Notes: a model not told the origin generated them from the sequence alone. DNA of 18,346 nucleotides from Pseudomonadota bacterium (GCA_023386455.1 JAEWJO010000170.1:1-18346); one strand, 5' to 3'; shown: positions 7,755 through 16,473, numbered from the stretch's first letter. Made by a program: numbers and translations.

Positions 7755-10127
7755 ATGAAAAAGTTGTTGGCTTGTGCGCTCGTCGCGATGGCCGGCTGCC
7801 CCGATATCTCGGTCGATCCCGACGAGACAGTGGGCCCGGTTGTCGAATTCGATCCCGCACGCTCGTTGGCCACGGGCGCTCGCTTCATTCCATTCCCAAA
7901 CGATCTCGCTCGCGATCCGACGACGGGAAAGCTCAACCTCGGACCACAGGCGTGTGAGTCGCCGACCGCGAAGGCGACGCGCGAGAACATTCTCAACAAG
8001 CTCGACGGATTCGGAACGTACGAGACCGCGATGCAGGTGACGTTCACGGCCGAGGTCGACGAAGCGTCGCTCGCCGGCCACATCGTCATGTATCAGCTGA
8101 CGAACGGCGGCATGCCGAACGATCCGGCGAGCGCGGTGTCGATTCCGGTGATCATCCGCAAGGGCACGACGCTCCGGTTCTTGCCGGATGCCTGCTCGAC
8201 GCCGGACACGGTCAACTCGGTCGCGATCATCCCGATGATCCCGCTGAAGCAGAAGAGCACGTATGTCGTCGCGCTGACGAAGGGCATCACGGACACGGCC
8301 GGCAGGGAGTTCACGGGCTCGACCACGTGGGCACTCGTCTCGGCGACGAACGACCCGGTCACGCTCGACGACGAGGGCAACATCGTTGCCGATCGCACGC
8401 CGCTCGATCCCGCGGATCCGATGCAGCGCGCGCAGCTCGTCGCGCTCGACGGCCTGTGGAAGCTCCACGCGCCGGGCCTCAGCTTCCTGGGCGCCGTCGC
8501 GAACGGTCCCGCTCGCACGGACGTCCTCGTGTCGTTCCAGTTCACGACGCAGACGACGACCGATCAGCTCGACCAGAGCGTGACCGGCTCGCCGGCGTCG
8601 ATGCTCTCGAGCGCCGGGCTGCTCCAGGTCCACTCGGTGACCGACAGGTTCGATCCCGTCATCGTGCCGACGCCGACGCCGCACCACCCGTGCAACGGCG
8701 AGGAGACGAATCCGGCGACGAAGACGCAGTGCTTCTTGAAGCTCGCGCTCGGCGGCTGCGCGCCGCTGACGACGGGCTGCACCGACGCGAACTACGCCGT
8801 CGGCAACGCGACGTGCACCGCGCTCGGCTGCCAGGCGATCGGTGACGTGCTCGGCGCGGGCCTCGGCCAGCTCGAGTTCCAGTCGCTCAATCCGAACCCG
8901 CTCGCGGGTGGCGACCAGATTCCGGGCGCGTGGAGCGATCCGGTCCATCCCGAGATGCAGGGTTCGTTGATCCTCGAGAACCTCATCACGATCCCGGCGA
9001 CCGCGGCCCCGACCGCCGGCTATCCGACGGTCATCTTCGGTCACGGCCTCGGCAGCTCGAAGGAAGCGATGCTCGCGATCGCGTCGAACCTCGCGTCCCG
9101 CGGCTACGCGACGGTCGCGATCGACTTCTCCGCACACGGTAGCCGTGCGGTGCGCACCTCCAAGGATCAGGCGCTCGGTTGCATCGGCACCTGCGCGCTC
9201 GCCGGCACGCCGGGCACCAAGACGTGCGAGACGCGCGCGGACTGCGACTCGCCGACCCAGGAGACGTGCGGCGTGCTCGGCATGTCCGAGACGATCCCGC
9301 CGGCGCCGACGACGTCGCCGCAGTGCTACGCGCCGTTCCTGTCGACTGACCTCGCGGCGACCCGCGACGGCATCCGCCAGACCGTGCTCGACATCCAGCG
9401 CCTCGCGAAGGCGCTCAAGACCTGCGGCGCCAACGGCTGCGGCTCGCTCAAGGTCGATCCGACGAGGATCTACTACATCGGCCAGTCGCTCGGCTCGCTG
9501 ATCGGTACGACCGCGGTCGGCATGACGCCCGAGATCAAGGACGCCGTCCTCAACGTCGGCGGCGTCGGCTGGGCGGACGTGCTCGAGAACACCGAGACGC
9601 TCCAGATCCGCTGCACGCTGATCGACAGCCTCATCGGCGCCGGCATCCTCGTCGGCGAGAAGTGGAACGGTTCGTCGACCTCGCCGACCGGCCTCTGCGC
9701 GACCGACGCGTGGAAGACGCAGCCCGGCTACCAGACGTTCGCGGCGACGCTGCGCTGGGTGATCGACCCGGCCGACGGCGCGAACTTCGCTCCGTTCACC
9801 GTGCAGAAGCGCGTGCTGATCCAGGAGGTCGTCGGTGACAAGGTCGTCCCGAACATCGCGACCGATCGCCAGGGCGCGCTGTTCGGCCTGACGCCGGCGG
9901 ACGCCGATCCGTACAGCCCGTCGTCGAACGGTCCGTCGAACGCGATCACGATGATGATGAACTCGAACAAGTTCGTGAAGTACAAGGACCTGCCCGCGGA
10001 CGGGCCGTTCCCTGGCAACACGTTCGAGCACGCGTCGCTGTTGCGCCCGTCGGCGGGCGTCGCCGGCCAGCTCGGCACCGGCCGTCTCCAGACGGACGCG
10101 ATCACGTTCCTCCTCCTCAACCCCTGA
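7755..10127 (+). CDS. Lipase-like outer-membrane lipoprotein, VolA/Pla-1/cef type
   Basis: A 790-residue lipoprotein (MKKLLACALVAMAGC, Cys15 acylated) predicted to hydrolyse lipids or lysophospholipids at the cell surface. The N-terminal part has FIPFPNDL, then a short stretch to LNL, then LDGFGTYE, as in VolA/Pla-1/cef lipases (bacterial virulence-factor lipase N-terminal family). The alpha/beta-hydrolase core has the oxyanion motif GHGLGSS (429-435), AIDFSAHGSR, the RDGIRQTVLDIQRLAKAL helix, and nucleophile elbow GQSLG with Ser578. Asp695 in GDKVVP and His759 in FEHASLL complete a plausible triad. A Cys-rich stretch with six Cys (476-524) is inserted in the core, and another (about 317-370) lies before it. 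The start is supported by RBS GGAG and the lipobox. Followed 13 nt later by a fadL-type gene, the same pairing as Vibrio volA-fadL. Confidence 0.88.
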   Translation: MKKLLACALVAMAGCPDISVDPDETVGPVVEFDPARSLATGARFIPFPNDLARDPTTGKLNLGPQACESPTAKATRENILNKLDGFGTYETAMQVTFTAEVDEASLAGHIVMYQLTNGGMPNDPASAVSIPVIIRKGTTLRFLPDACSTPDTVNSVAIIPMIPLKQKSTYVVALTKGITDTAGREFTGSTTWALVSATNDPVTLDDEGNIVADRTPLDPADPMQRAQLVALDGLWKLHAPGLSFLGAVANGPARTDVLVSFQFTTQTTTDQLDQSVTGSPASMLSSAGLLQVHSVTDRFDPVIVPTPTPHHPCNGEETNPATKTQCFLKLALGGCAPLTTGCTDANYAVGNATCTALGCQAIGDVLGAGLGQLEFQSLNPNPLAGGDQIPGAWSDPVHPEMQGSLILENLITIPATAAPTAGYPTVIFGHGLGSSKEAMLAIASNLASRGYATVAIDFSAHGSRAVRTSKDQALGCIGTCALAGTPGTKTCETRADCDSPTQETCGVLGMSETIPPAPTTSPQCYAPFLSTDLAATRDGIRQTVLDIQRLAKALKTCGANGCGSLKVDPTRIYYIGQSLGSLIGTTAVGMTPEIKDAVLNVGGVGWADVLENTETLQIRCTLIDSLIGAGILVGEKWNGSSTSPTGLCATDAWKTQPGYQTFAATLRWVIDPADGANFAPFTVQKRVLIQEVVGDKVVPNIATDRQGALFGLTPADADPYSPSSNGPSNAITMMMNSNKFVKYKDLPADGPFPGNTFEHASLLRPSAGVAGQLGTGRLQTDAITFLLLNP

Positions 10128-10140
10128 ACCCTGAATCACC

Positions 10141-11373
10141 ATGAAGAACCTCAAGCATCTCCTCTTCGCGGCGGTCCTCGGCTCGTCGGGGGTCGCGTCA
10201 GCGAACGCGTTCAACATCAACGAGCACGATGCGAAGGCGACGGGCCGTGGCGGTGCGACCGCCGCGTCCAACACCGACCCGTCGTCGATCGTGTTCAACC
10301 CGGGCGGCATCGCGATCGGTGAAGGCACCAACTTCTCCGTCGGCGGCTCGCTCATCCTCGCGCAGGGCTCGTACGAGTCATTCGCCGGCGGCGACAAGAC
10401 GTCGACCGACTCGAGCCCGGCCGTCGTCCCCAACGCGTACGTGACGACGCGCCTCAACGACATGTTCGCGGTCGGCGTCGGGTTTCACCTGCCGTTCGGT
10501 CTCGCGGTGTCGTGGCCGGAGAACCATCCGCAGGCCGACGTCATCGTCGATCAGTCGCTGCGCACGTACTTCATCACGCCGTCGGTCGGCCTCAACCTGC
10601 ACGAGCAGGTGCCGGGCCTCTCGATCGGTGGTGGTATCGACATCGTGCCGGCGACCGTCGAGCTCGAGCGCGACGTCTTCGCGGGCGACGCGACCGGCAA
10701 GGCGAAGCTCGGCGGCGACGCGGTCGGCGTCGGTGGCCGCGTCGGCGTGATGTATCACCCGCCCGAGGTCAAGCAGCTGAAGCTCGGCGTCATGTGGCGC
10801 AGCTCGGTGAAGCTCGACTTCTCGGGCACCGGCGACTTCGATATCGATCCGACGTTCCGGCCGGCGCTGCCGCCCGACGGCGACATCAAGACGACGATCC
10901 GGTTGCCGCAGTCGATCTGGGGCGGTGCCGCGTTCGATCCGAACGAGAACCTCGAGATCGAGGCGAACGTCGTCTGGATCAAGTGGGACAGCTTCCAGGA
11001 GCTTCGCATCACGCTCCCGGATGGCACGGAGACCGTGGCGCCCGAGAACTACAGCAACACGTTCTCGTATCGCCTCGGCGCCGAGTACAAGCTGCCGGCG
11101 TCGAAGGCCGCGATTCGCGCGGGCTTCATCTATGACCCGACGCCGATCCCGGCGACGACGATGACCGCGCAGCTCCCCGACGTGAACCGCCTCAACGTGA
11201 CGCTCGGTGGCTCCAAGGAGTTCGGCGACTACGCCGCGCACCTCGGCTTCCTCTGGGTGACGCCCGGCGATCGCGATACGTCGAAGGAGATGTACACGCC
11301 CGCGTTCAAGGGCACGTACCACGTCAACGCGTTCGTCGCGTCGCTGCAGCTCAGCGGCCACTTCGGCAAGTAG
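10141..11373 (+). CDS. fadL: FadL/OmpP1/TodX-family outer-membrane transporter of long-chain fatty acids
   Basis: A 410-residue outer-membrane beta-barrel predicted to let hydrophobic compounds, typically long-chain fatty acids, into the cell. The signal peptide ends ASA near residue 22, and the mature protein starts NAFNINEHDAKATGRGGA. The next segment contains the family hallmark, a Ser-Ser-x-x-x-Asn-Pro-Gly-Gly form of the usual YNPAGL plug motif. Alternating hydrophobic strands run to the end, which finishes in LQLSGHFGK, close to a terminal barrel strand. Length agrees with the family (about 400-450). It follows the lipase gene by 13 nt without a clear RBS, so the two are probably co-transcribed and the lipase may feed this channel. 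Its TAG stop directly abuts the stop of the opposing lipoprotein gene. Confidence 0.9.
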   Translation: MKNLKHLLFAAVLGSSGVASANAFNINEHDAKATGRGGATAASNTDPSSIVFNPGGIAIGEGTNFSVGGSLILAQGSYESFAGGDKTSTDSSPAVVPNAYVTTRLNDMFAVGVGFHLPFGLAVSWPENHPQADVIVDQSLRTYFITPSVGLNLHEQVPGLSIGGGIDIVPATVELERDVFAGDATGKAKLGGDAVGVGGRVGVMYHPPEVKQLKLGVMWRSSVKLDFSGTGDFDIDPTFRPALPPDGDIKTTIRLPQSIWGGAAFDPNENLEIEANVVWIKWDSFQELRITLPDGTETVAPENYSNTFSYRLGAEYKLPASKAAIRAGFIYDPTPIPATTMTAQLPDVNRLNVTLGGSKEFGDYAAHLGFLWVTPGDRDTSKEMYTPAFKGTYHVNAFVASLQLSGHFGK

Positions 11374-12153
11374 TCACGAGCCGATCGCGAGCTGCCCGCT
11401 CGTCCGGAGGTCGACCGCGCGGACGTAGATCGTCCACGCGCCGGCCGTCGTCGTCGTCTCGTTGATGCGATACGCGACGATCGTCACCTGGGTCAGCGCT
11501 GCCGGAAGCAGCGCGAGTGCCGCCGGCGTCAGCGTGAACGTGCCGTCGTCCGTCGTGCGGCACAGCAGTGCGCCTTCGGTCGTCGTCGCCGAGTTCACGA
11601 AGATCCACACCGTCGAACCCGAGCCGGCGGTCCACGTGACGGTCGCCGGGGCCGCGCGCGACAGCGATGCGGGAAACGCGACGTTCGCGAGGGGCGCGGG
11701 CGCGACGACGGAGCCCGAGAATGCCGGGACCACACCGCCGGTTGCCGCCGCCGTCAGCGTCGCACCGGCGGCGAACAGATCGGAGGGCGGCTCCACCGCC
11801 GGCGTATAGACGTCGCCCGGAGCGTCCTGCGCGAGTGTCAGCGGCGTCGTCGTGCCGGCGACGGTGATCGAGCCCGCCGACAGGCTCGAACCCGGCGTGT
11901 TCGGCATCGTCAGGCACTCGTCGGCGGTGGCGGTCGGCGAGATCAGCGGACCGTCGAACATCATCGCGAACGCGGTCGCGATCTCGATCGGATCGTGCGC
12001 CTCGGCGATGAACACCTGGCCCTCTTTCCCCGCGGGGGCCCCATCGATCGCCGCGTCGGCGACCTTCGTGTCGGACGGGGCAGCATCGACGGTCGTGGTG
12101 CCATCGTCACCGCAGCCGACGGCGAACAAGGCGAGCGCAAGCGCGAGCTTCAT
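11374..12153 (-). CDS. Putative lipoprotein of unknown function
   Basis: A 259-residue protein with a compact lipoprotein signal, MKLALALALFAVGC (Cys14 acylated), then an Asp/Ala/Thr-rich linker (about 15-45) of the kind common in myxobacterial surface lipoproteins. The rest is Ala/Thr/Val-rich with few charges and looks beta-rich. It has two Cys (DECLTM and LLCRTT) and closing strands with VTIVAYRINE and WTIYVRAVDL. I do not recognise a domain; a beta-sandwich surface protein is possible. The gene ends exactly where fadL ends on the other strand and faces away from the gene at 12327. The 173-nt divergent gap holds no convincing -35/-10 pair for this gene. Confidence 0.75.
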   Translation of the reverse strand: MKLALALALFAVGCGDDGTTTVDAAPSDTKVADAAIDGAPAGKEGQVFIAEAHDPIEIATAFAMMFDGPLISPTATADECLTMPNTPGSSLSAGSITVAGTTTPLTLAQDAPGDVYTPAVEPPSDLFAAGATLTAAATGGVVPAFSGSVVAPAPLANVAFPASLSRAAPATVTWTAGSGSTVWIFVNSATTTEGALLCRTTDDGTFTLTPAALALLPAALTQVTIVAYRINETTTTAGAWTIYVRAVDLRTSGQLAIGS

Positions 12154-12314
12154 GGGCCGAGCTTAGCCGCGCGGCCGGTCCGACCTTGTGGGAACCGACT
12201 GGCAACGCGCCGCGCATTCCGGCAACGAGGCGCTGCGTTGGATAGATCGCTCGTGAAGTCAGCCTCTTCTACGCACACGCAACCGCCGGCTCGTCCTGAC
12301 GATACCAGCCCGAC

Positions 12315-12320
12315 AAGGAG
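12315..12320 (+). promoter_or_regulatory. Ribosome binding site AAGGAG
   Basis: A near-perfect Shine-Dalgarno sequence 6 nt before the ATG at 12327. It fixes that start and is among the strongest RBSs in the window. The rest of 12154-12326 shows no clear promoter hexamers. Confidence 0.8.
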
Positions 12321-12326
12321 TCGAAG

Positions 12327-13919
12327 ATGGGCGCGTACGAGGACAAGAAGCCGGAGACGAGCGACGCACACGCCACCGAGCTTCCGCGTGCGCCGGCGGT
12401 CGGGCGACAGACGCTTGTCACCGGAGAACAGCCCGAGCGAGCTGGCTCGACTACGAGCGAGGGTCGATACAAGGCGACGTTCGATCCCAGGAGCATCCGG
12501 ATCCCCTGGAGCACAGAAGGAGCGGGGAGCCAGTCCGCGGTAACCTCGACCGTCGAGCACCGCGTGCGCGAACAGATGCAGCTACTCGATCAGCAAGTCG
12601 AGCTTGTCGCGTCGAGGATGAACAAGCGAGCGAGCATGGGTCGCGATGAGATCGAGGTGCTTCGTCTTTCGATCGATGCCGGGGAATCGTTGCTCCGCAG
12701 CACCGTCACCGAGCTCGAGCCAGGGAGCCCTATGGAACAACAGGCGTCAGCGGTCCTGGCGAAATCTCGCGACACGCGGGCCCTGCTCGCTGCATTCGGC
12801 AATGGAAACGACGCCCACCAAACGACGGAGCGCGAGTTTGGCGCGAACGATGGCAGCGATCACTACGCGCGTGCCAAGGAGCGGAACCAAGGGTTCTGTG
12901 ATCTCGGGCCACAGAATTCACTCTGCACGCTCACCGAGAAAGAGCGGCAGGACTTTCGTGCTGGCGTTCGAGCGAGCGTCTCGCTGATCGCAAACAATTG
13001 GCGCCAGGCAATTACGAGCAGCTACATCAACGAGATGTTCCGGGAGCGGAACATCACCTTCGAACAGCAACTTGGCCAGATCATCTTCAGTGTCCTCTTC
13101 AACGTGATCACGACCGCGGGCAAGGCTGGCGTCGTCAAAGGCATCGACAGAGCAGAACGTGCCGCAAGCACTGGCGTGATGATCGAAGGTCAGTGGAACA
13201 AGGTCACCGGCCCCGACATGACCGAGGGAAGGCTTGTCGCGACAAGAGCGATCGAGAAGGCCGCCGCGAAAACAGAGATCGCCGCCATCACGCACGAGCG
13301 TAGGGTTGGCACGATCCGGGCCAACGATCTGGCCATTCGCGCCGCGGACTCTGTCACGATGCCGGCGGATCGCGCCGCGTTCCTCGCATCGCTCGAGGAC
13401 GCTCCCGGAAACTGGGAAGCCACGATCTATTCTCAACTGAAAGACCTGTTCGACGAGGATCTGAATACGCTCGCGGACAGGCTCCCCGAGCTTGCCCCCA
13501 GAATGACGACGTCGAGTATCAAGAAGGAGATCGAGACGCAGATGACGCGTTTCGAACATGAGGTACTGGCCGTCACCCCGGGGACACTCGCGGAAACGCG
13601 AGCCGTCCAGGTGGTCGGTGGACACGGGCCCGTTCGGTACGCGCTCGCGCGGCGCAAGCTCGCGCCCAACCCGTCGCTACACGGTGAATGGAAGAACTCA
13701 CCGACGCGGACCGACAAATGGACGTTTGTCGAATGGATCGGCGACGACATGAAGTACCTCGCAGTGAGGCGTTCGATGGCGCTCCCAGGCGGCGGGTTGG
13801 ATGTCTCGGCGGCAGCGATGATTCGCAGCGAAACCGACACGACCTTCTGGGATGAAGAATCATTGCCAAAGCTCGCTACCACGCCACCGAAGCACTCGCC
13901 GCCGTGGGGTGCCCCATGA
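12327..13919 (+). CDS. Hypothetical protein, possible secreted effector; accessory-type composition
   Basis: A 530-residue protein I cannot assign to a family. There is no Sec signal peptide. The first 65 residues are polar and probably disordered; they include VGRQTLVTGEQ, which recalls N-termini of myxobacterial DUF4157 and contractile-injection cargo proteins (impression from memory). A helical region follows (about 75-155), then a two-Cys segment (FCDLGPQNSLCTL) and an amphipathic region with one hydrophobic stretch, QIIFSVLFNVITTAGKAGVV (251-270), that could enter a membrane. Residues 280-460 are charged and helical. The last 90 are Trp-containing with a Pro-rich end. Base composition is lower in GC than its neighbours, with more A/T-ending codons. 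It pairs with the lipoprotein gene downstream. Coding status is supported by the strong RBS and length; function is open. Confidence 0.75.
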   Translation: MGAYEDKKPETSDAHATELPRAPAVGRQTLVTGEQPERAGSTTSEGRYKATFDPRSIRIPWSTEGAGSQSAVTSTVEHRVREQMQLLDQQVELVASRMNKRASMGRDEIEVLRLSIDAGESLLRSTVTELEPGSPMEQQASAVLAKSRDTRALLAAFGNGNDAHQTTEREFGANDGSDHYARAKERNQGFCDLGPQNSLCTLTEKERQDFRAGVRASVSLIANNWRQAITSSYINEMFRERNITFEQQLGQIIFSVLFNVITTAGKAGVVKGIDRAERAASTGVMIEGQWNKVTGPDMTEGRLVATRAIEKAAAKTEIAAITHERRVGTIRANDLAIRAADSVTMPADRAAFLASLEDAPGNWEATIYSQLKDLFDEDLNTLADRLPELAPRMTTSSIKKEIETQMTRFEHEVLAVTPGTLAETRAVQVVGGHGPVRYALARRKLAPNPSLHGEWKNSPTRTDKWTFVEWIGDDMKYLAVRRSMALPGGGLDVSAAAMIRSETDTTFWDEESLPKLATTPPKHSPPWGAP

Positions 13920-13933
13920 GTGACAACGGCACG

Positions 13934-13942
13934 AGAGGTGAG
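13934..13942 (+). promoter_or_regulatory. RBS AGAGGTGAG deciding the start at 13952
   Basis: A purine-rich Shine-Dalgarno-like sequence 9 nt before the ATG at 13952. It favours that start over the in-frame ATG at 13916, which overlaps the previous stop as ATGA. Confidence 0.5.
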
Positions 13943-13951
13943 CGAGACACG

Positions 13952-15109
13952 ATGAAGCACCGCGCACTGCTGGTGACTGTGATCCTCGGCGGATGCAGTC
14001 ATCCGGCGCCGCCGGCTCCTGAGCTTCCGCATCTCGAGCTGGCCGCATCATTCAAGGCTCGCGCTGCTCGACTCGGCTGTACGCCGACGATGGTCGACTC
14101 GCCGTTGGCATTCGAATGCACGAAGCGGCTACAACCGTGCGGCTGCACGCTCGCGGTACGGGCGAGCACTACCTCCGAGGAGAACGAGGACGGTAGACAC
14201 CTCGCGCTCGTCAAGGTCGACCTGTTCGGGTGTCCTGATAGCGCGGCAGCCGTGAGCGAGGCATTGGCCCTGATCGATCCGATCCTCTCCGCTGCGACGG
14301 CTGATGCCTTTCACCAGTTTGCGAGCACACCGCGCGTACGCCGCGCCGCCTCCGAGACGGCGACGTTCGGAGCGTTTCAGAGCGCCACATTTGGCCATGT
14401 CCACGCGAGAGCGCTGTTCGGTGTCGTGACGGAGACGCCGCGTCGAACGATCTGGCTCGATCGCTACAGCCCGCCCAACATCGAACGCCTGGTCCCCGAC
14501 TCCCCGGCATATGGCGCGTGCGACTCTGCGACTGCGACAGTTTCTGGTGACGGCAAGAACACGCCGCCAGCCCGACCTCTCGGCTACTGCGAACGGACAT
14601 CTTCGACGTCGCCGCCGTGCGACTTCGGGCAGTCTCGAAACACGACGCGAGACAACCTGTCGGCGCAGATTGCCCTCGCGCGGTCCTGGTGGAGCTCCGC
14701 GGTGCAATCGCGCGGGATCGCAGACCGGATCAGGAAGTCACAGATCCAGCTCGATGGTGGGCTCGGACAACGAGTCACGTCGACCCTGTTCGATGTCGTC
14801 GGGAACGCCGCTGAAGGTGCGACCACACGTGGAGACGACGAGGACCGTGGCCGCGTGCTTCGAGCACGCCAGCTTGTCGAGCAGCTCGTCGCAACGATGC
14901 CCATCCCGACGGAGCGTTCGAGCATCGCGGCCTATCTCGAGAGCGTGTCTTATGAATGGGCTGACAACATTCGTGCGCAGATCGGACAGCTGTCGGATCG
15001 CGACCTGGCCGCGCTTTCCGATGAGATTTCCGCCCAGCTCGGCGCTACGGGCGTCTCTGATTTCGGGAAGAAGATCGACGCGAGTCTTACACGAGCTTCG
15101 GCTCGATGA
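13952..15109 (+). CDS. Cys-rich putative lipoprotein of unknown function
   Basis: A 385-residue protein with a lipoprotein signal (MKHRALLVTVILGGC, Cys15). An in-frame ATG at 13916 would add 12 residues and give an ATGA overlap with the preceding gene; the RBS and compact signal favour 13952. About eight further Cys lie in the first 240 residues (GCTPT, ECTKR, PCGCTL, FGCPD, GACDS, YCERT, PCDFG), suggesting disulfides in the periplasm or on the surface. The C-terminal 120 residues are charged and helical. No known domain is recognised. It shares the low-GC character of the gene at 12327 and is probably co-transcribed with it (32-nt gap). If that gene encodes a toxin or effector, this could be an immunity or anchoring partner; that is speculation. 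Its last 23 nt overlap the MATE gene end on the other strand. Confidence 0.72.
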   Translation: MKHRALLVTVILGGCSHPAPPAPELPHLELAASFKARAARLGCTPTMVDSPLAFECTKRLQPCGCTLAVRASTTSEENEDGRHLALVKVDLFGCPDSAAAVSEALALIDPILSAATADAFHQFASTPRVRRAASETATFGAFQSATFGHVHARALFGVVTETPRRTIWLDRYSPPNIERLVPDSPAYGACDSATATVSGDGKNTPPARPLGYCERTSSTSPPCDFGQSRNTTRDNLSAQIALARSWWSSAVQSRGIADRIRKSQIQLDGGLGQRVTSTLFDVVGNAAEGATTRGDDEDRGRVLRARQLVEQLVATMPIPTERSSIAAYLESVSYEWADNIRAQIGQLSDRDLAALSDEISAQLGATGVSDFGKKIDASLTRASAR

Positions 15110-16451
15110 GCTCGATGCGGCGCCACGCGCCGGAGTGGAACCGATAGCCGAGCGCGGCGGCGAGCAGTGCGAGGTAGCCGACGAGGCACAGCATCGCGCC
15201 GACGGATCCGCCGTTCCATCGCAGGACGACGAGGACCGCGGTCGGCGTGAACACGAGCCATGCGAGCGCGAGTCGCGCGGCGGCCGGCCAGAACGTGTCG
15301 CCGGCGGCGCGCAGTGTCTCGGCGAGCGTCATCGCGGTCGCGTCGAACAGCTGCCAGGCGGCGCTGATGAGCAGCATCGTCGTCCCGATCTGGACGAGGT
15401 GCGCGGACCGGTGCTCGGTGTCGAACAGCGAGAGGATCGACTCGGGGAATAGCACGTAGACGACCGCCATCACGCCCATCCACGTCAGCGTGCAGAGCAG
15501 CGTCGTCTTGACCTGCGGCCACACCGCGCTGCGGTCGCCGCGGCCGATCGCCTGTGCCGCGAGGATGGCGCCGGCGGAGGCGAGCCCGAATGCGGGCATG
15601 AAGCCGACGGTGTTGACCGCGAGCACGGCGTTGAGCGCGGCGACGGTCTCGTCACCGAGGTGAGAGAGCACGAGGTTGATGAAGATCTGGAACGCGGTGA
15701 ACTCGAGGAACAGGTTCAGCCCCTCCGGCAGGCCAAACCGGATCACGCGCTTGAGCTCGCGCATCGAGAGGCCGAGGCGGGTGGCGCGCGGTGCATTGCC
15801 CCAGCCGCGCCAGCGCGCGACGAGGAGGAACGAGAAGCCGAGCCAGCTGCCGATCACGGCCGCCCACGCCGCGCCGTCGACGCCGAGCGCGGTCATGCCG
15901 AGATGGCCGTCGATGAGGAGCCAGTTGCAGAAGACCGCGACGACCATCGTGATGATGCCGGCGATCATCTGCATCCACGTGTTGCCGAGGCCGGCGTACC
16001 AGTTGCCGAGCGCCTCGATTCCGACGACGGCGGTGATCGAGAGGAAGCGGATCGACATGTAGCTGGCCATGTCGTCGCGAACGGCGGGGGAGTAGCTCGT
16101 CAGGCCGAGGAACGTGTCGATCAGCGGGATCGCGGCAAGCCCGGCGAGACCGGCGGCGGCGGCGAGCATGAGGCCGTAGATCGCGAAGCGTGGGGTCTCC
16201 TGGCGCTCGCCGCGGCCCTGCAGCTGGGCGACGAAGCTCTGGATGATGAACACGATGCCCTGCGGCAGGATCACGAAGCCGAGCACGTTGAGGCCGCCGG
16301 TCGCGGTCGCCGCGAGCGCGCCGCTGCCGAGGTGCTCGACCTGCACGGCATCGGCGAACGTGATCACCGATTGCGTGATGCGCGCGAGCACCATCGGGAA
16401 CGCGAGTGCAAGGAGTGTCGCCAGCCTCGACCGCATGGGGCGCTGAACCAT
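15087..16451 (-). CDS. MATE-family efflux transporter
   Basis: A 454-residue inner-membrane protein with about twelve hydrophobic segments in two homologous halves, as in MATE antiporters that export drugs or metabolites using a cation gradient. Typical features include the first-helix region LALAFPMVLARITQSVITFADAV and the internal segment starting RFGLPEGLNLFLEF, which opens the second half. The longer frame runs to 16553, but its first 34 residues are not hydrophobic or MATE-like. The ATG at 16451 has GGAGG on its strand (complement of 16461-16465) 9 nt upstream and gives the normal family length. It is divergent from the LigD-type gene across 34 bp and overlaps the lipoprotein gene by 23 nt at its 3' end. 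Substrate unknown. Confidence 0.9.
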   Translation of the reverse strand: MVQRPMRSRLATLLALAFPMVLARITQSVITFADAVQVEHLGSGALAATATGGLNVLGFVILPQGIVFIIQSFVAQLQGRGERQETPRFAIYGLMLAAAAGLAGLAAIPLIDTFLGLTSYSPAVRDDMASYMSIRFLSITAVVGIEALGNWYAGLGNTWMQMIAGIITMVVAVFCNWLLIDGHLGMTALGVDGAAWAAVIGSWLGFSFLLVARWRGWGNAPRATRLGLSMRELKRVIRFGLPEGLNLFLEFTAFQIFINLVLSHLGDETVAALNAVLAVNTVGFMPAFGLASAGAILAAQAIGRGDRSAVWPQVKTTLLCTLTWMGVMAVVYVLFPESILSLFDTEHRSAHLVQIGTTMLLISAAWQLFDATAMTLAETLRAAGDTFWPAAARLALAWLVFTPTAVLVVLRWNGGSVGAMLCLVGYLALLAAALGYRFHSGAWRRIELIEPKLV

Positions 16452-16460
16452 GCGGGACAA

Positions 16461-16465
16461 CCTCC
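16461..16465 (-). promoter_or_regulatory. RBS GGAGG deciding the MATE start
   Basis: The minus strand reads GGAGG here, 9 nt before the ATG ending at 16451. It supports the shorter MATE protein over the longer open frame. Confidence 0.65.
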
Positions 16466-16473
16466 AGACGTGC

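Noticed and set aside
10122..10135. Tandem CCCTGAA repeat at the lipase stop
   Set aside because: Two copies of 7 nt are easily explained by chance. No role in stop or RBS function is apparent.
7731..10463. Long minus-strand open frame (910 codons) across the lipase and the start of fadL
   Set aside because: Arg/Asp/Val-rich shadow typical of the antisense frame of high-GC genes. The plus strand has a lipobox, catalytic motifs and RBS, and the shadow has no recognisable domain.
12195..12215. Possible sigma-54 promoter (TGGCA followed by GC)
   Set aside because: The downstream TTGC element is missing and the match is only GG and GC at roughly the right spacing, which is common in GC-rich DNA.
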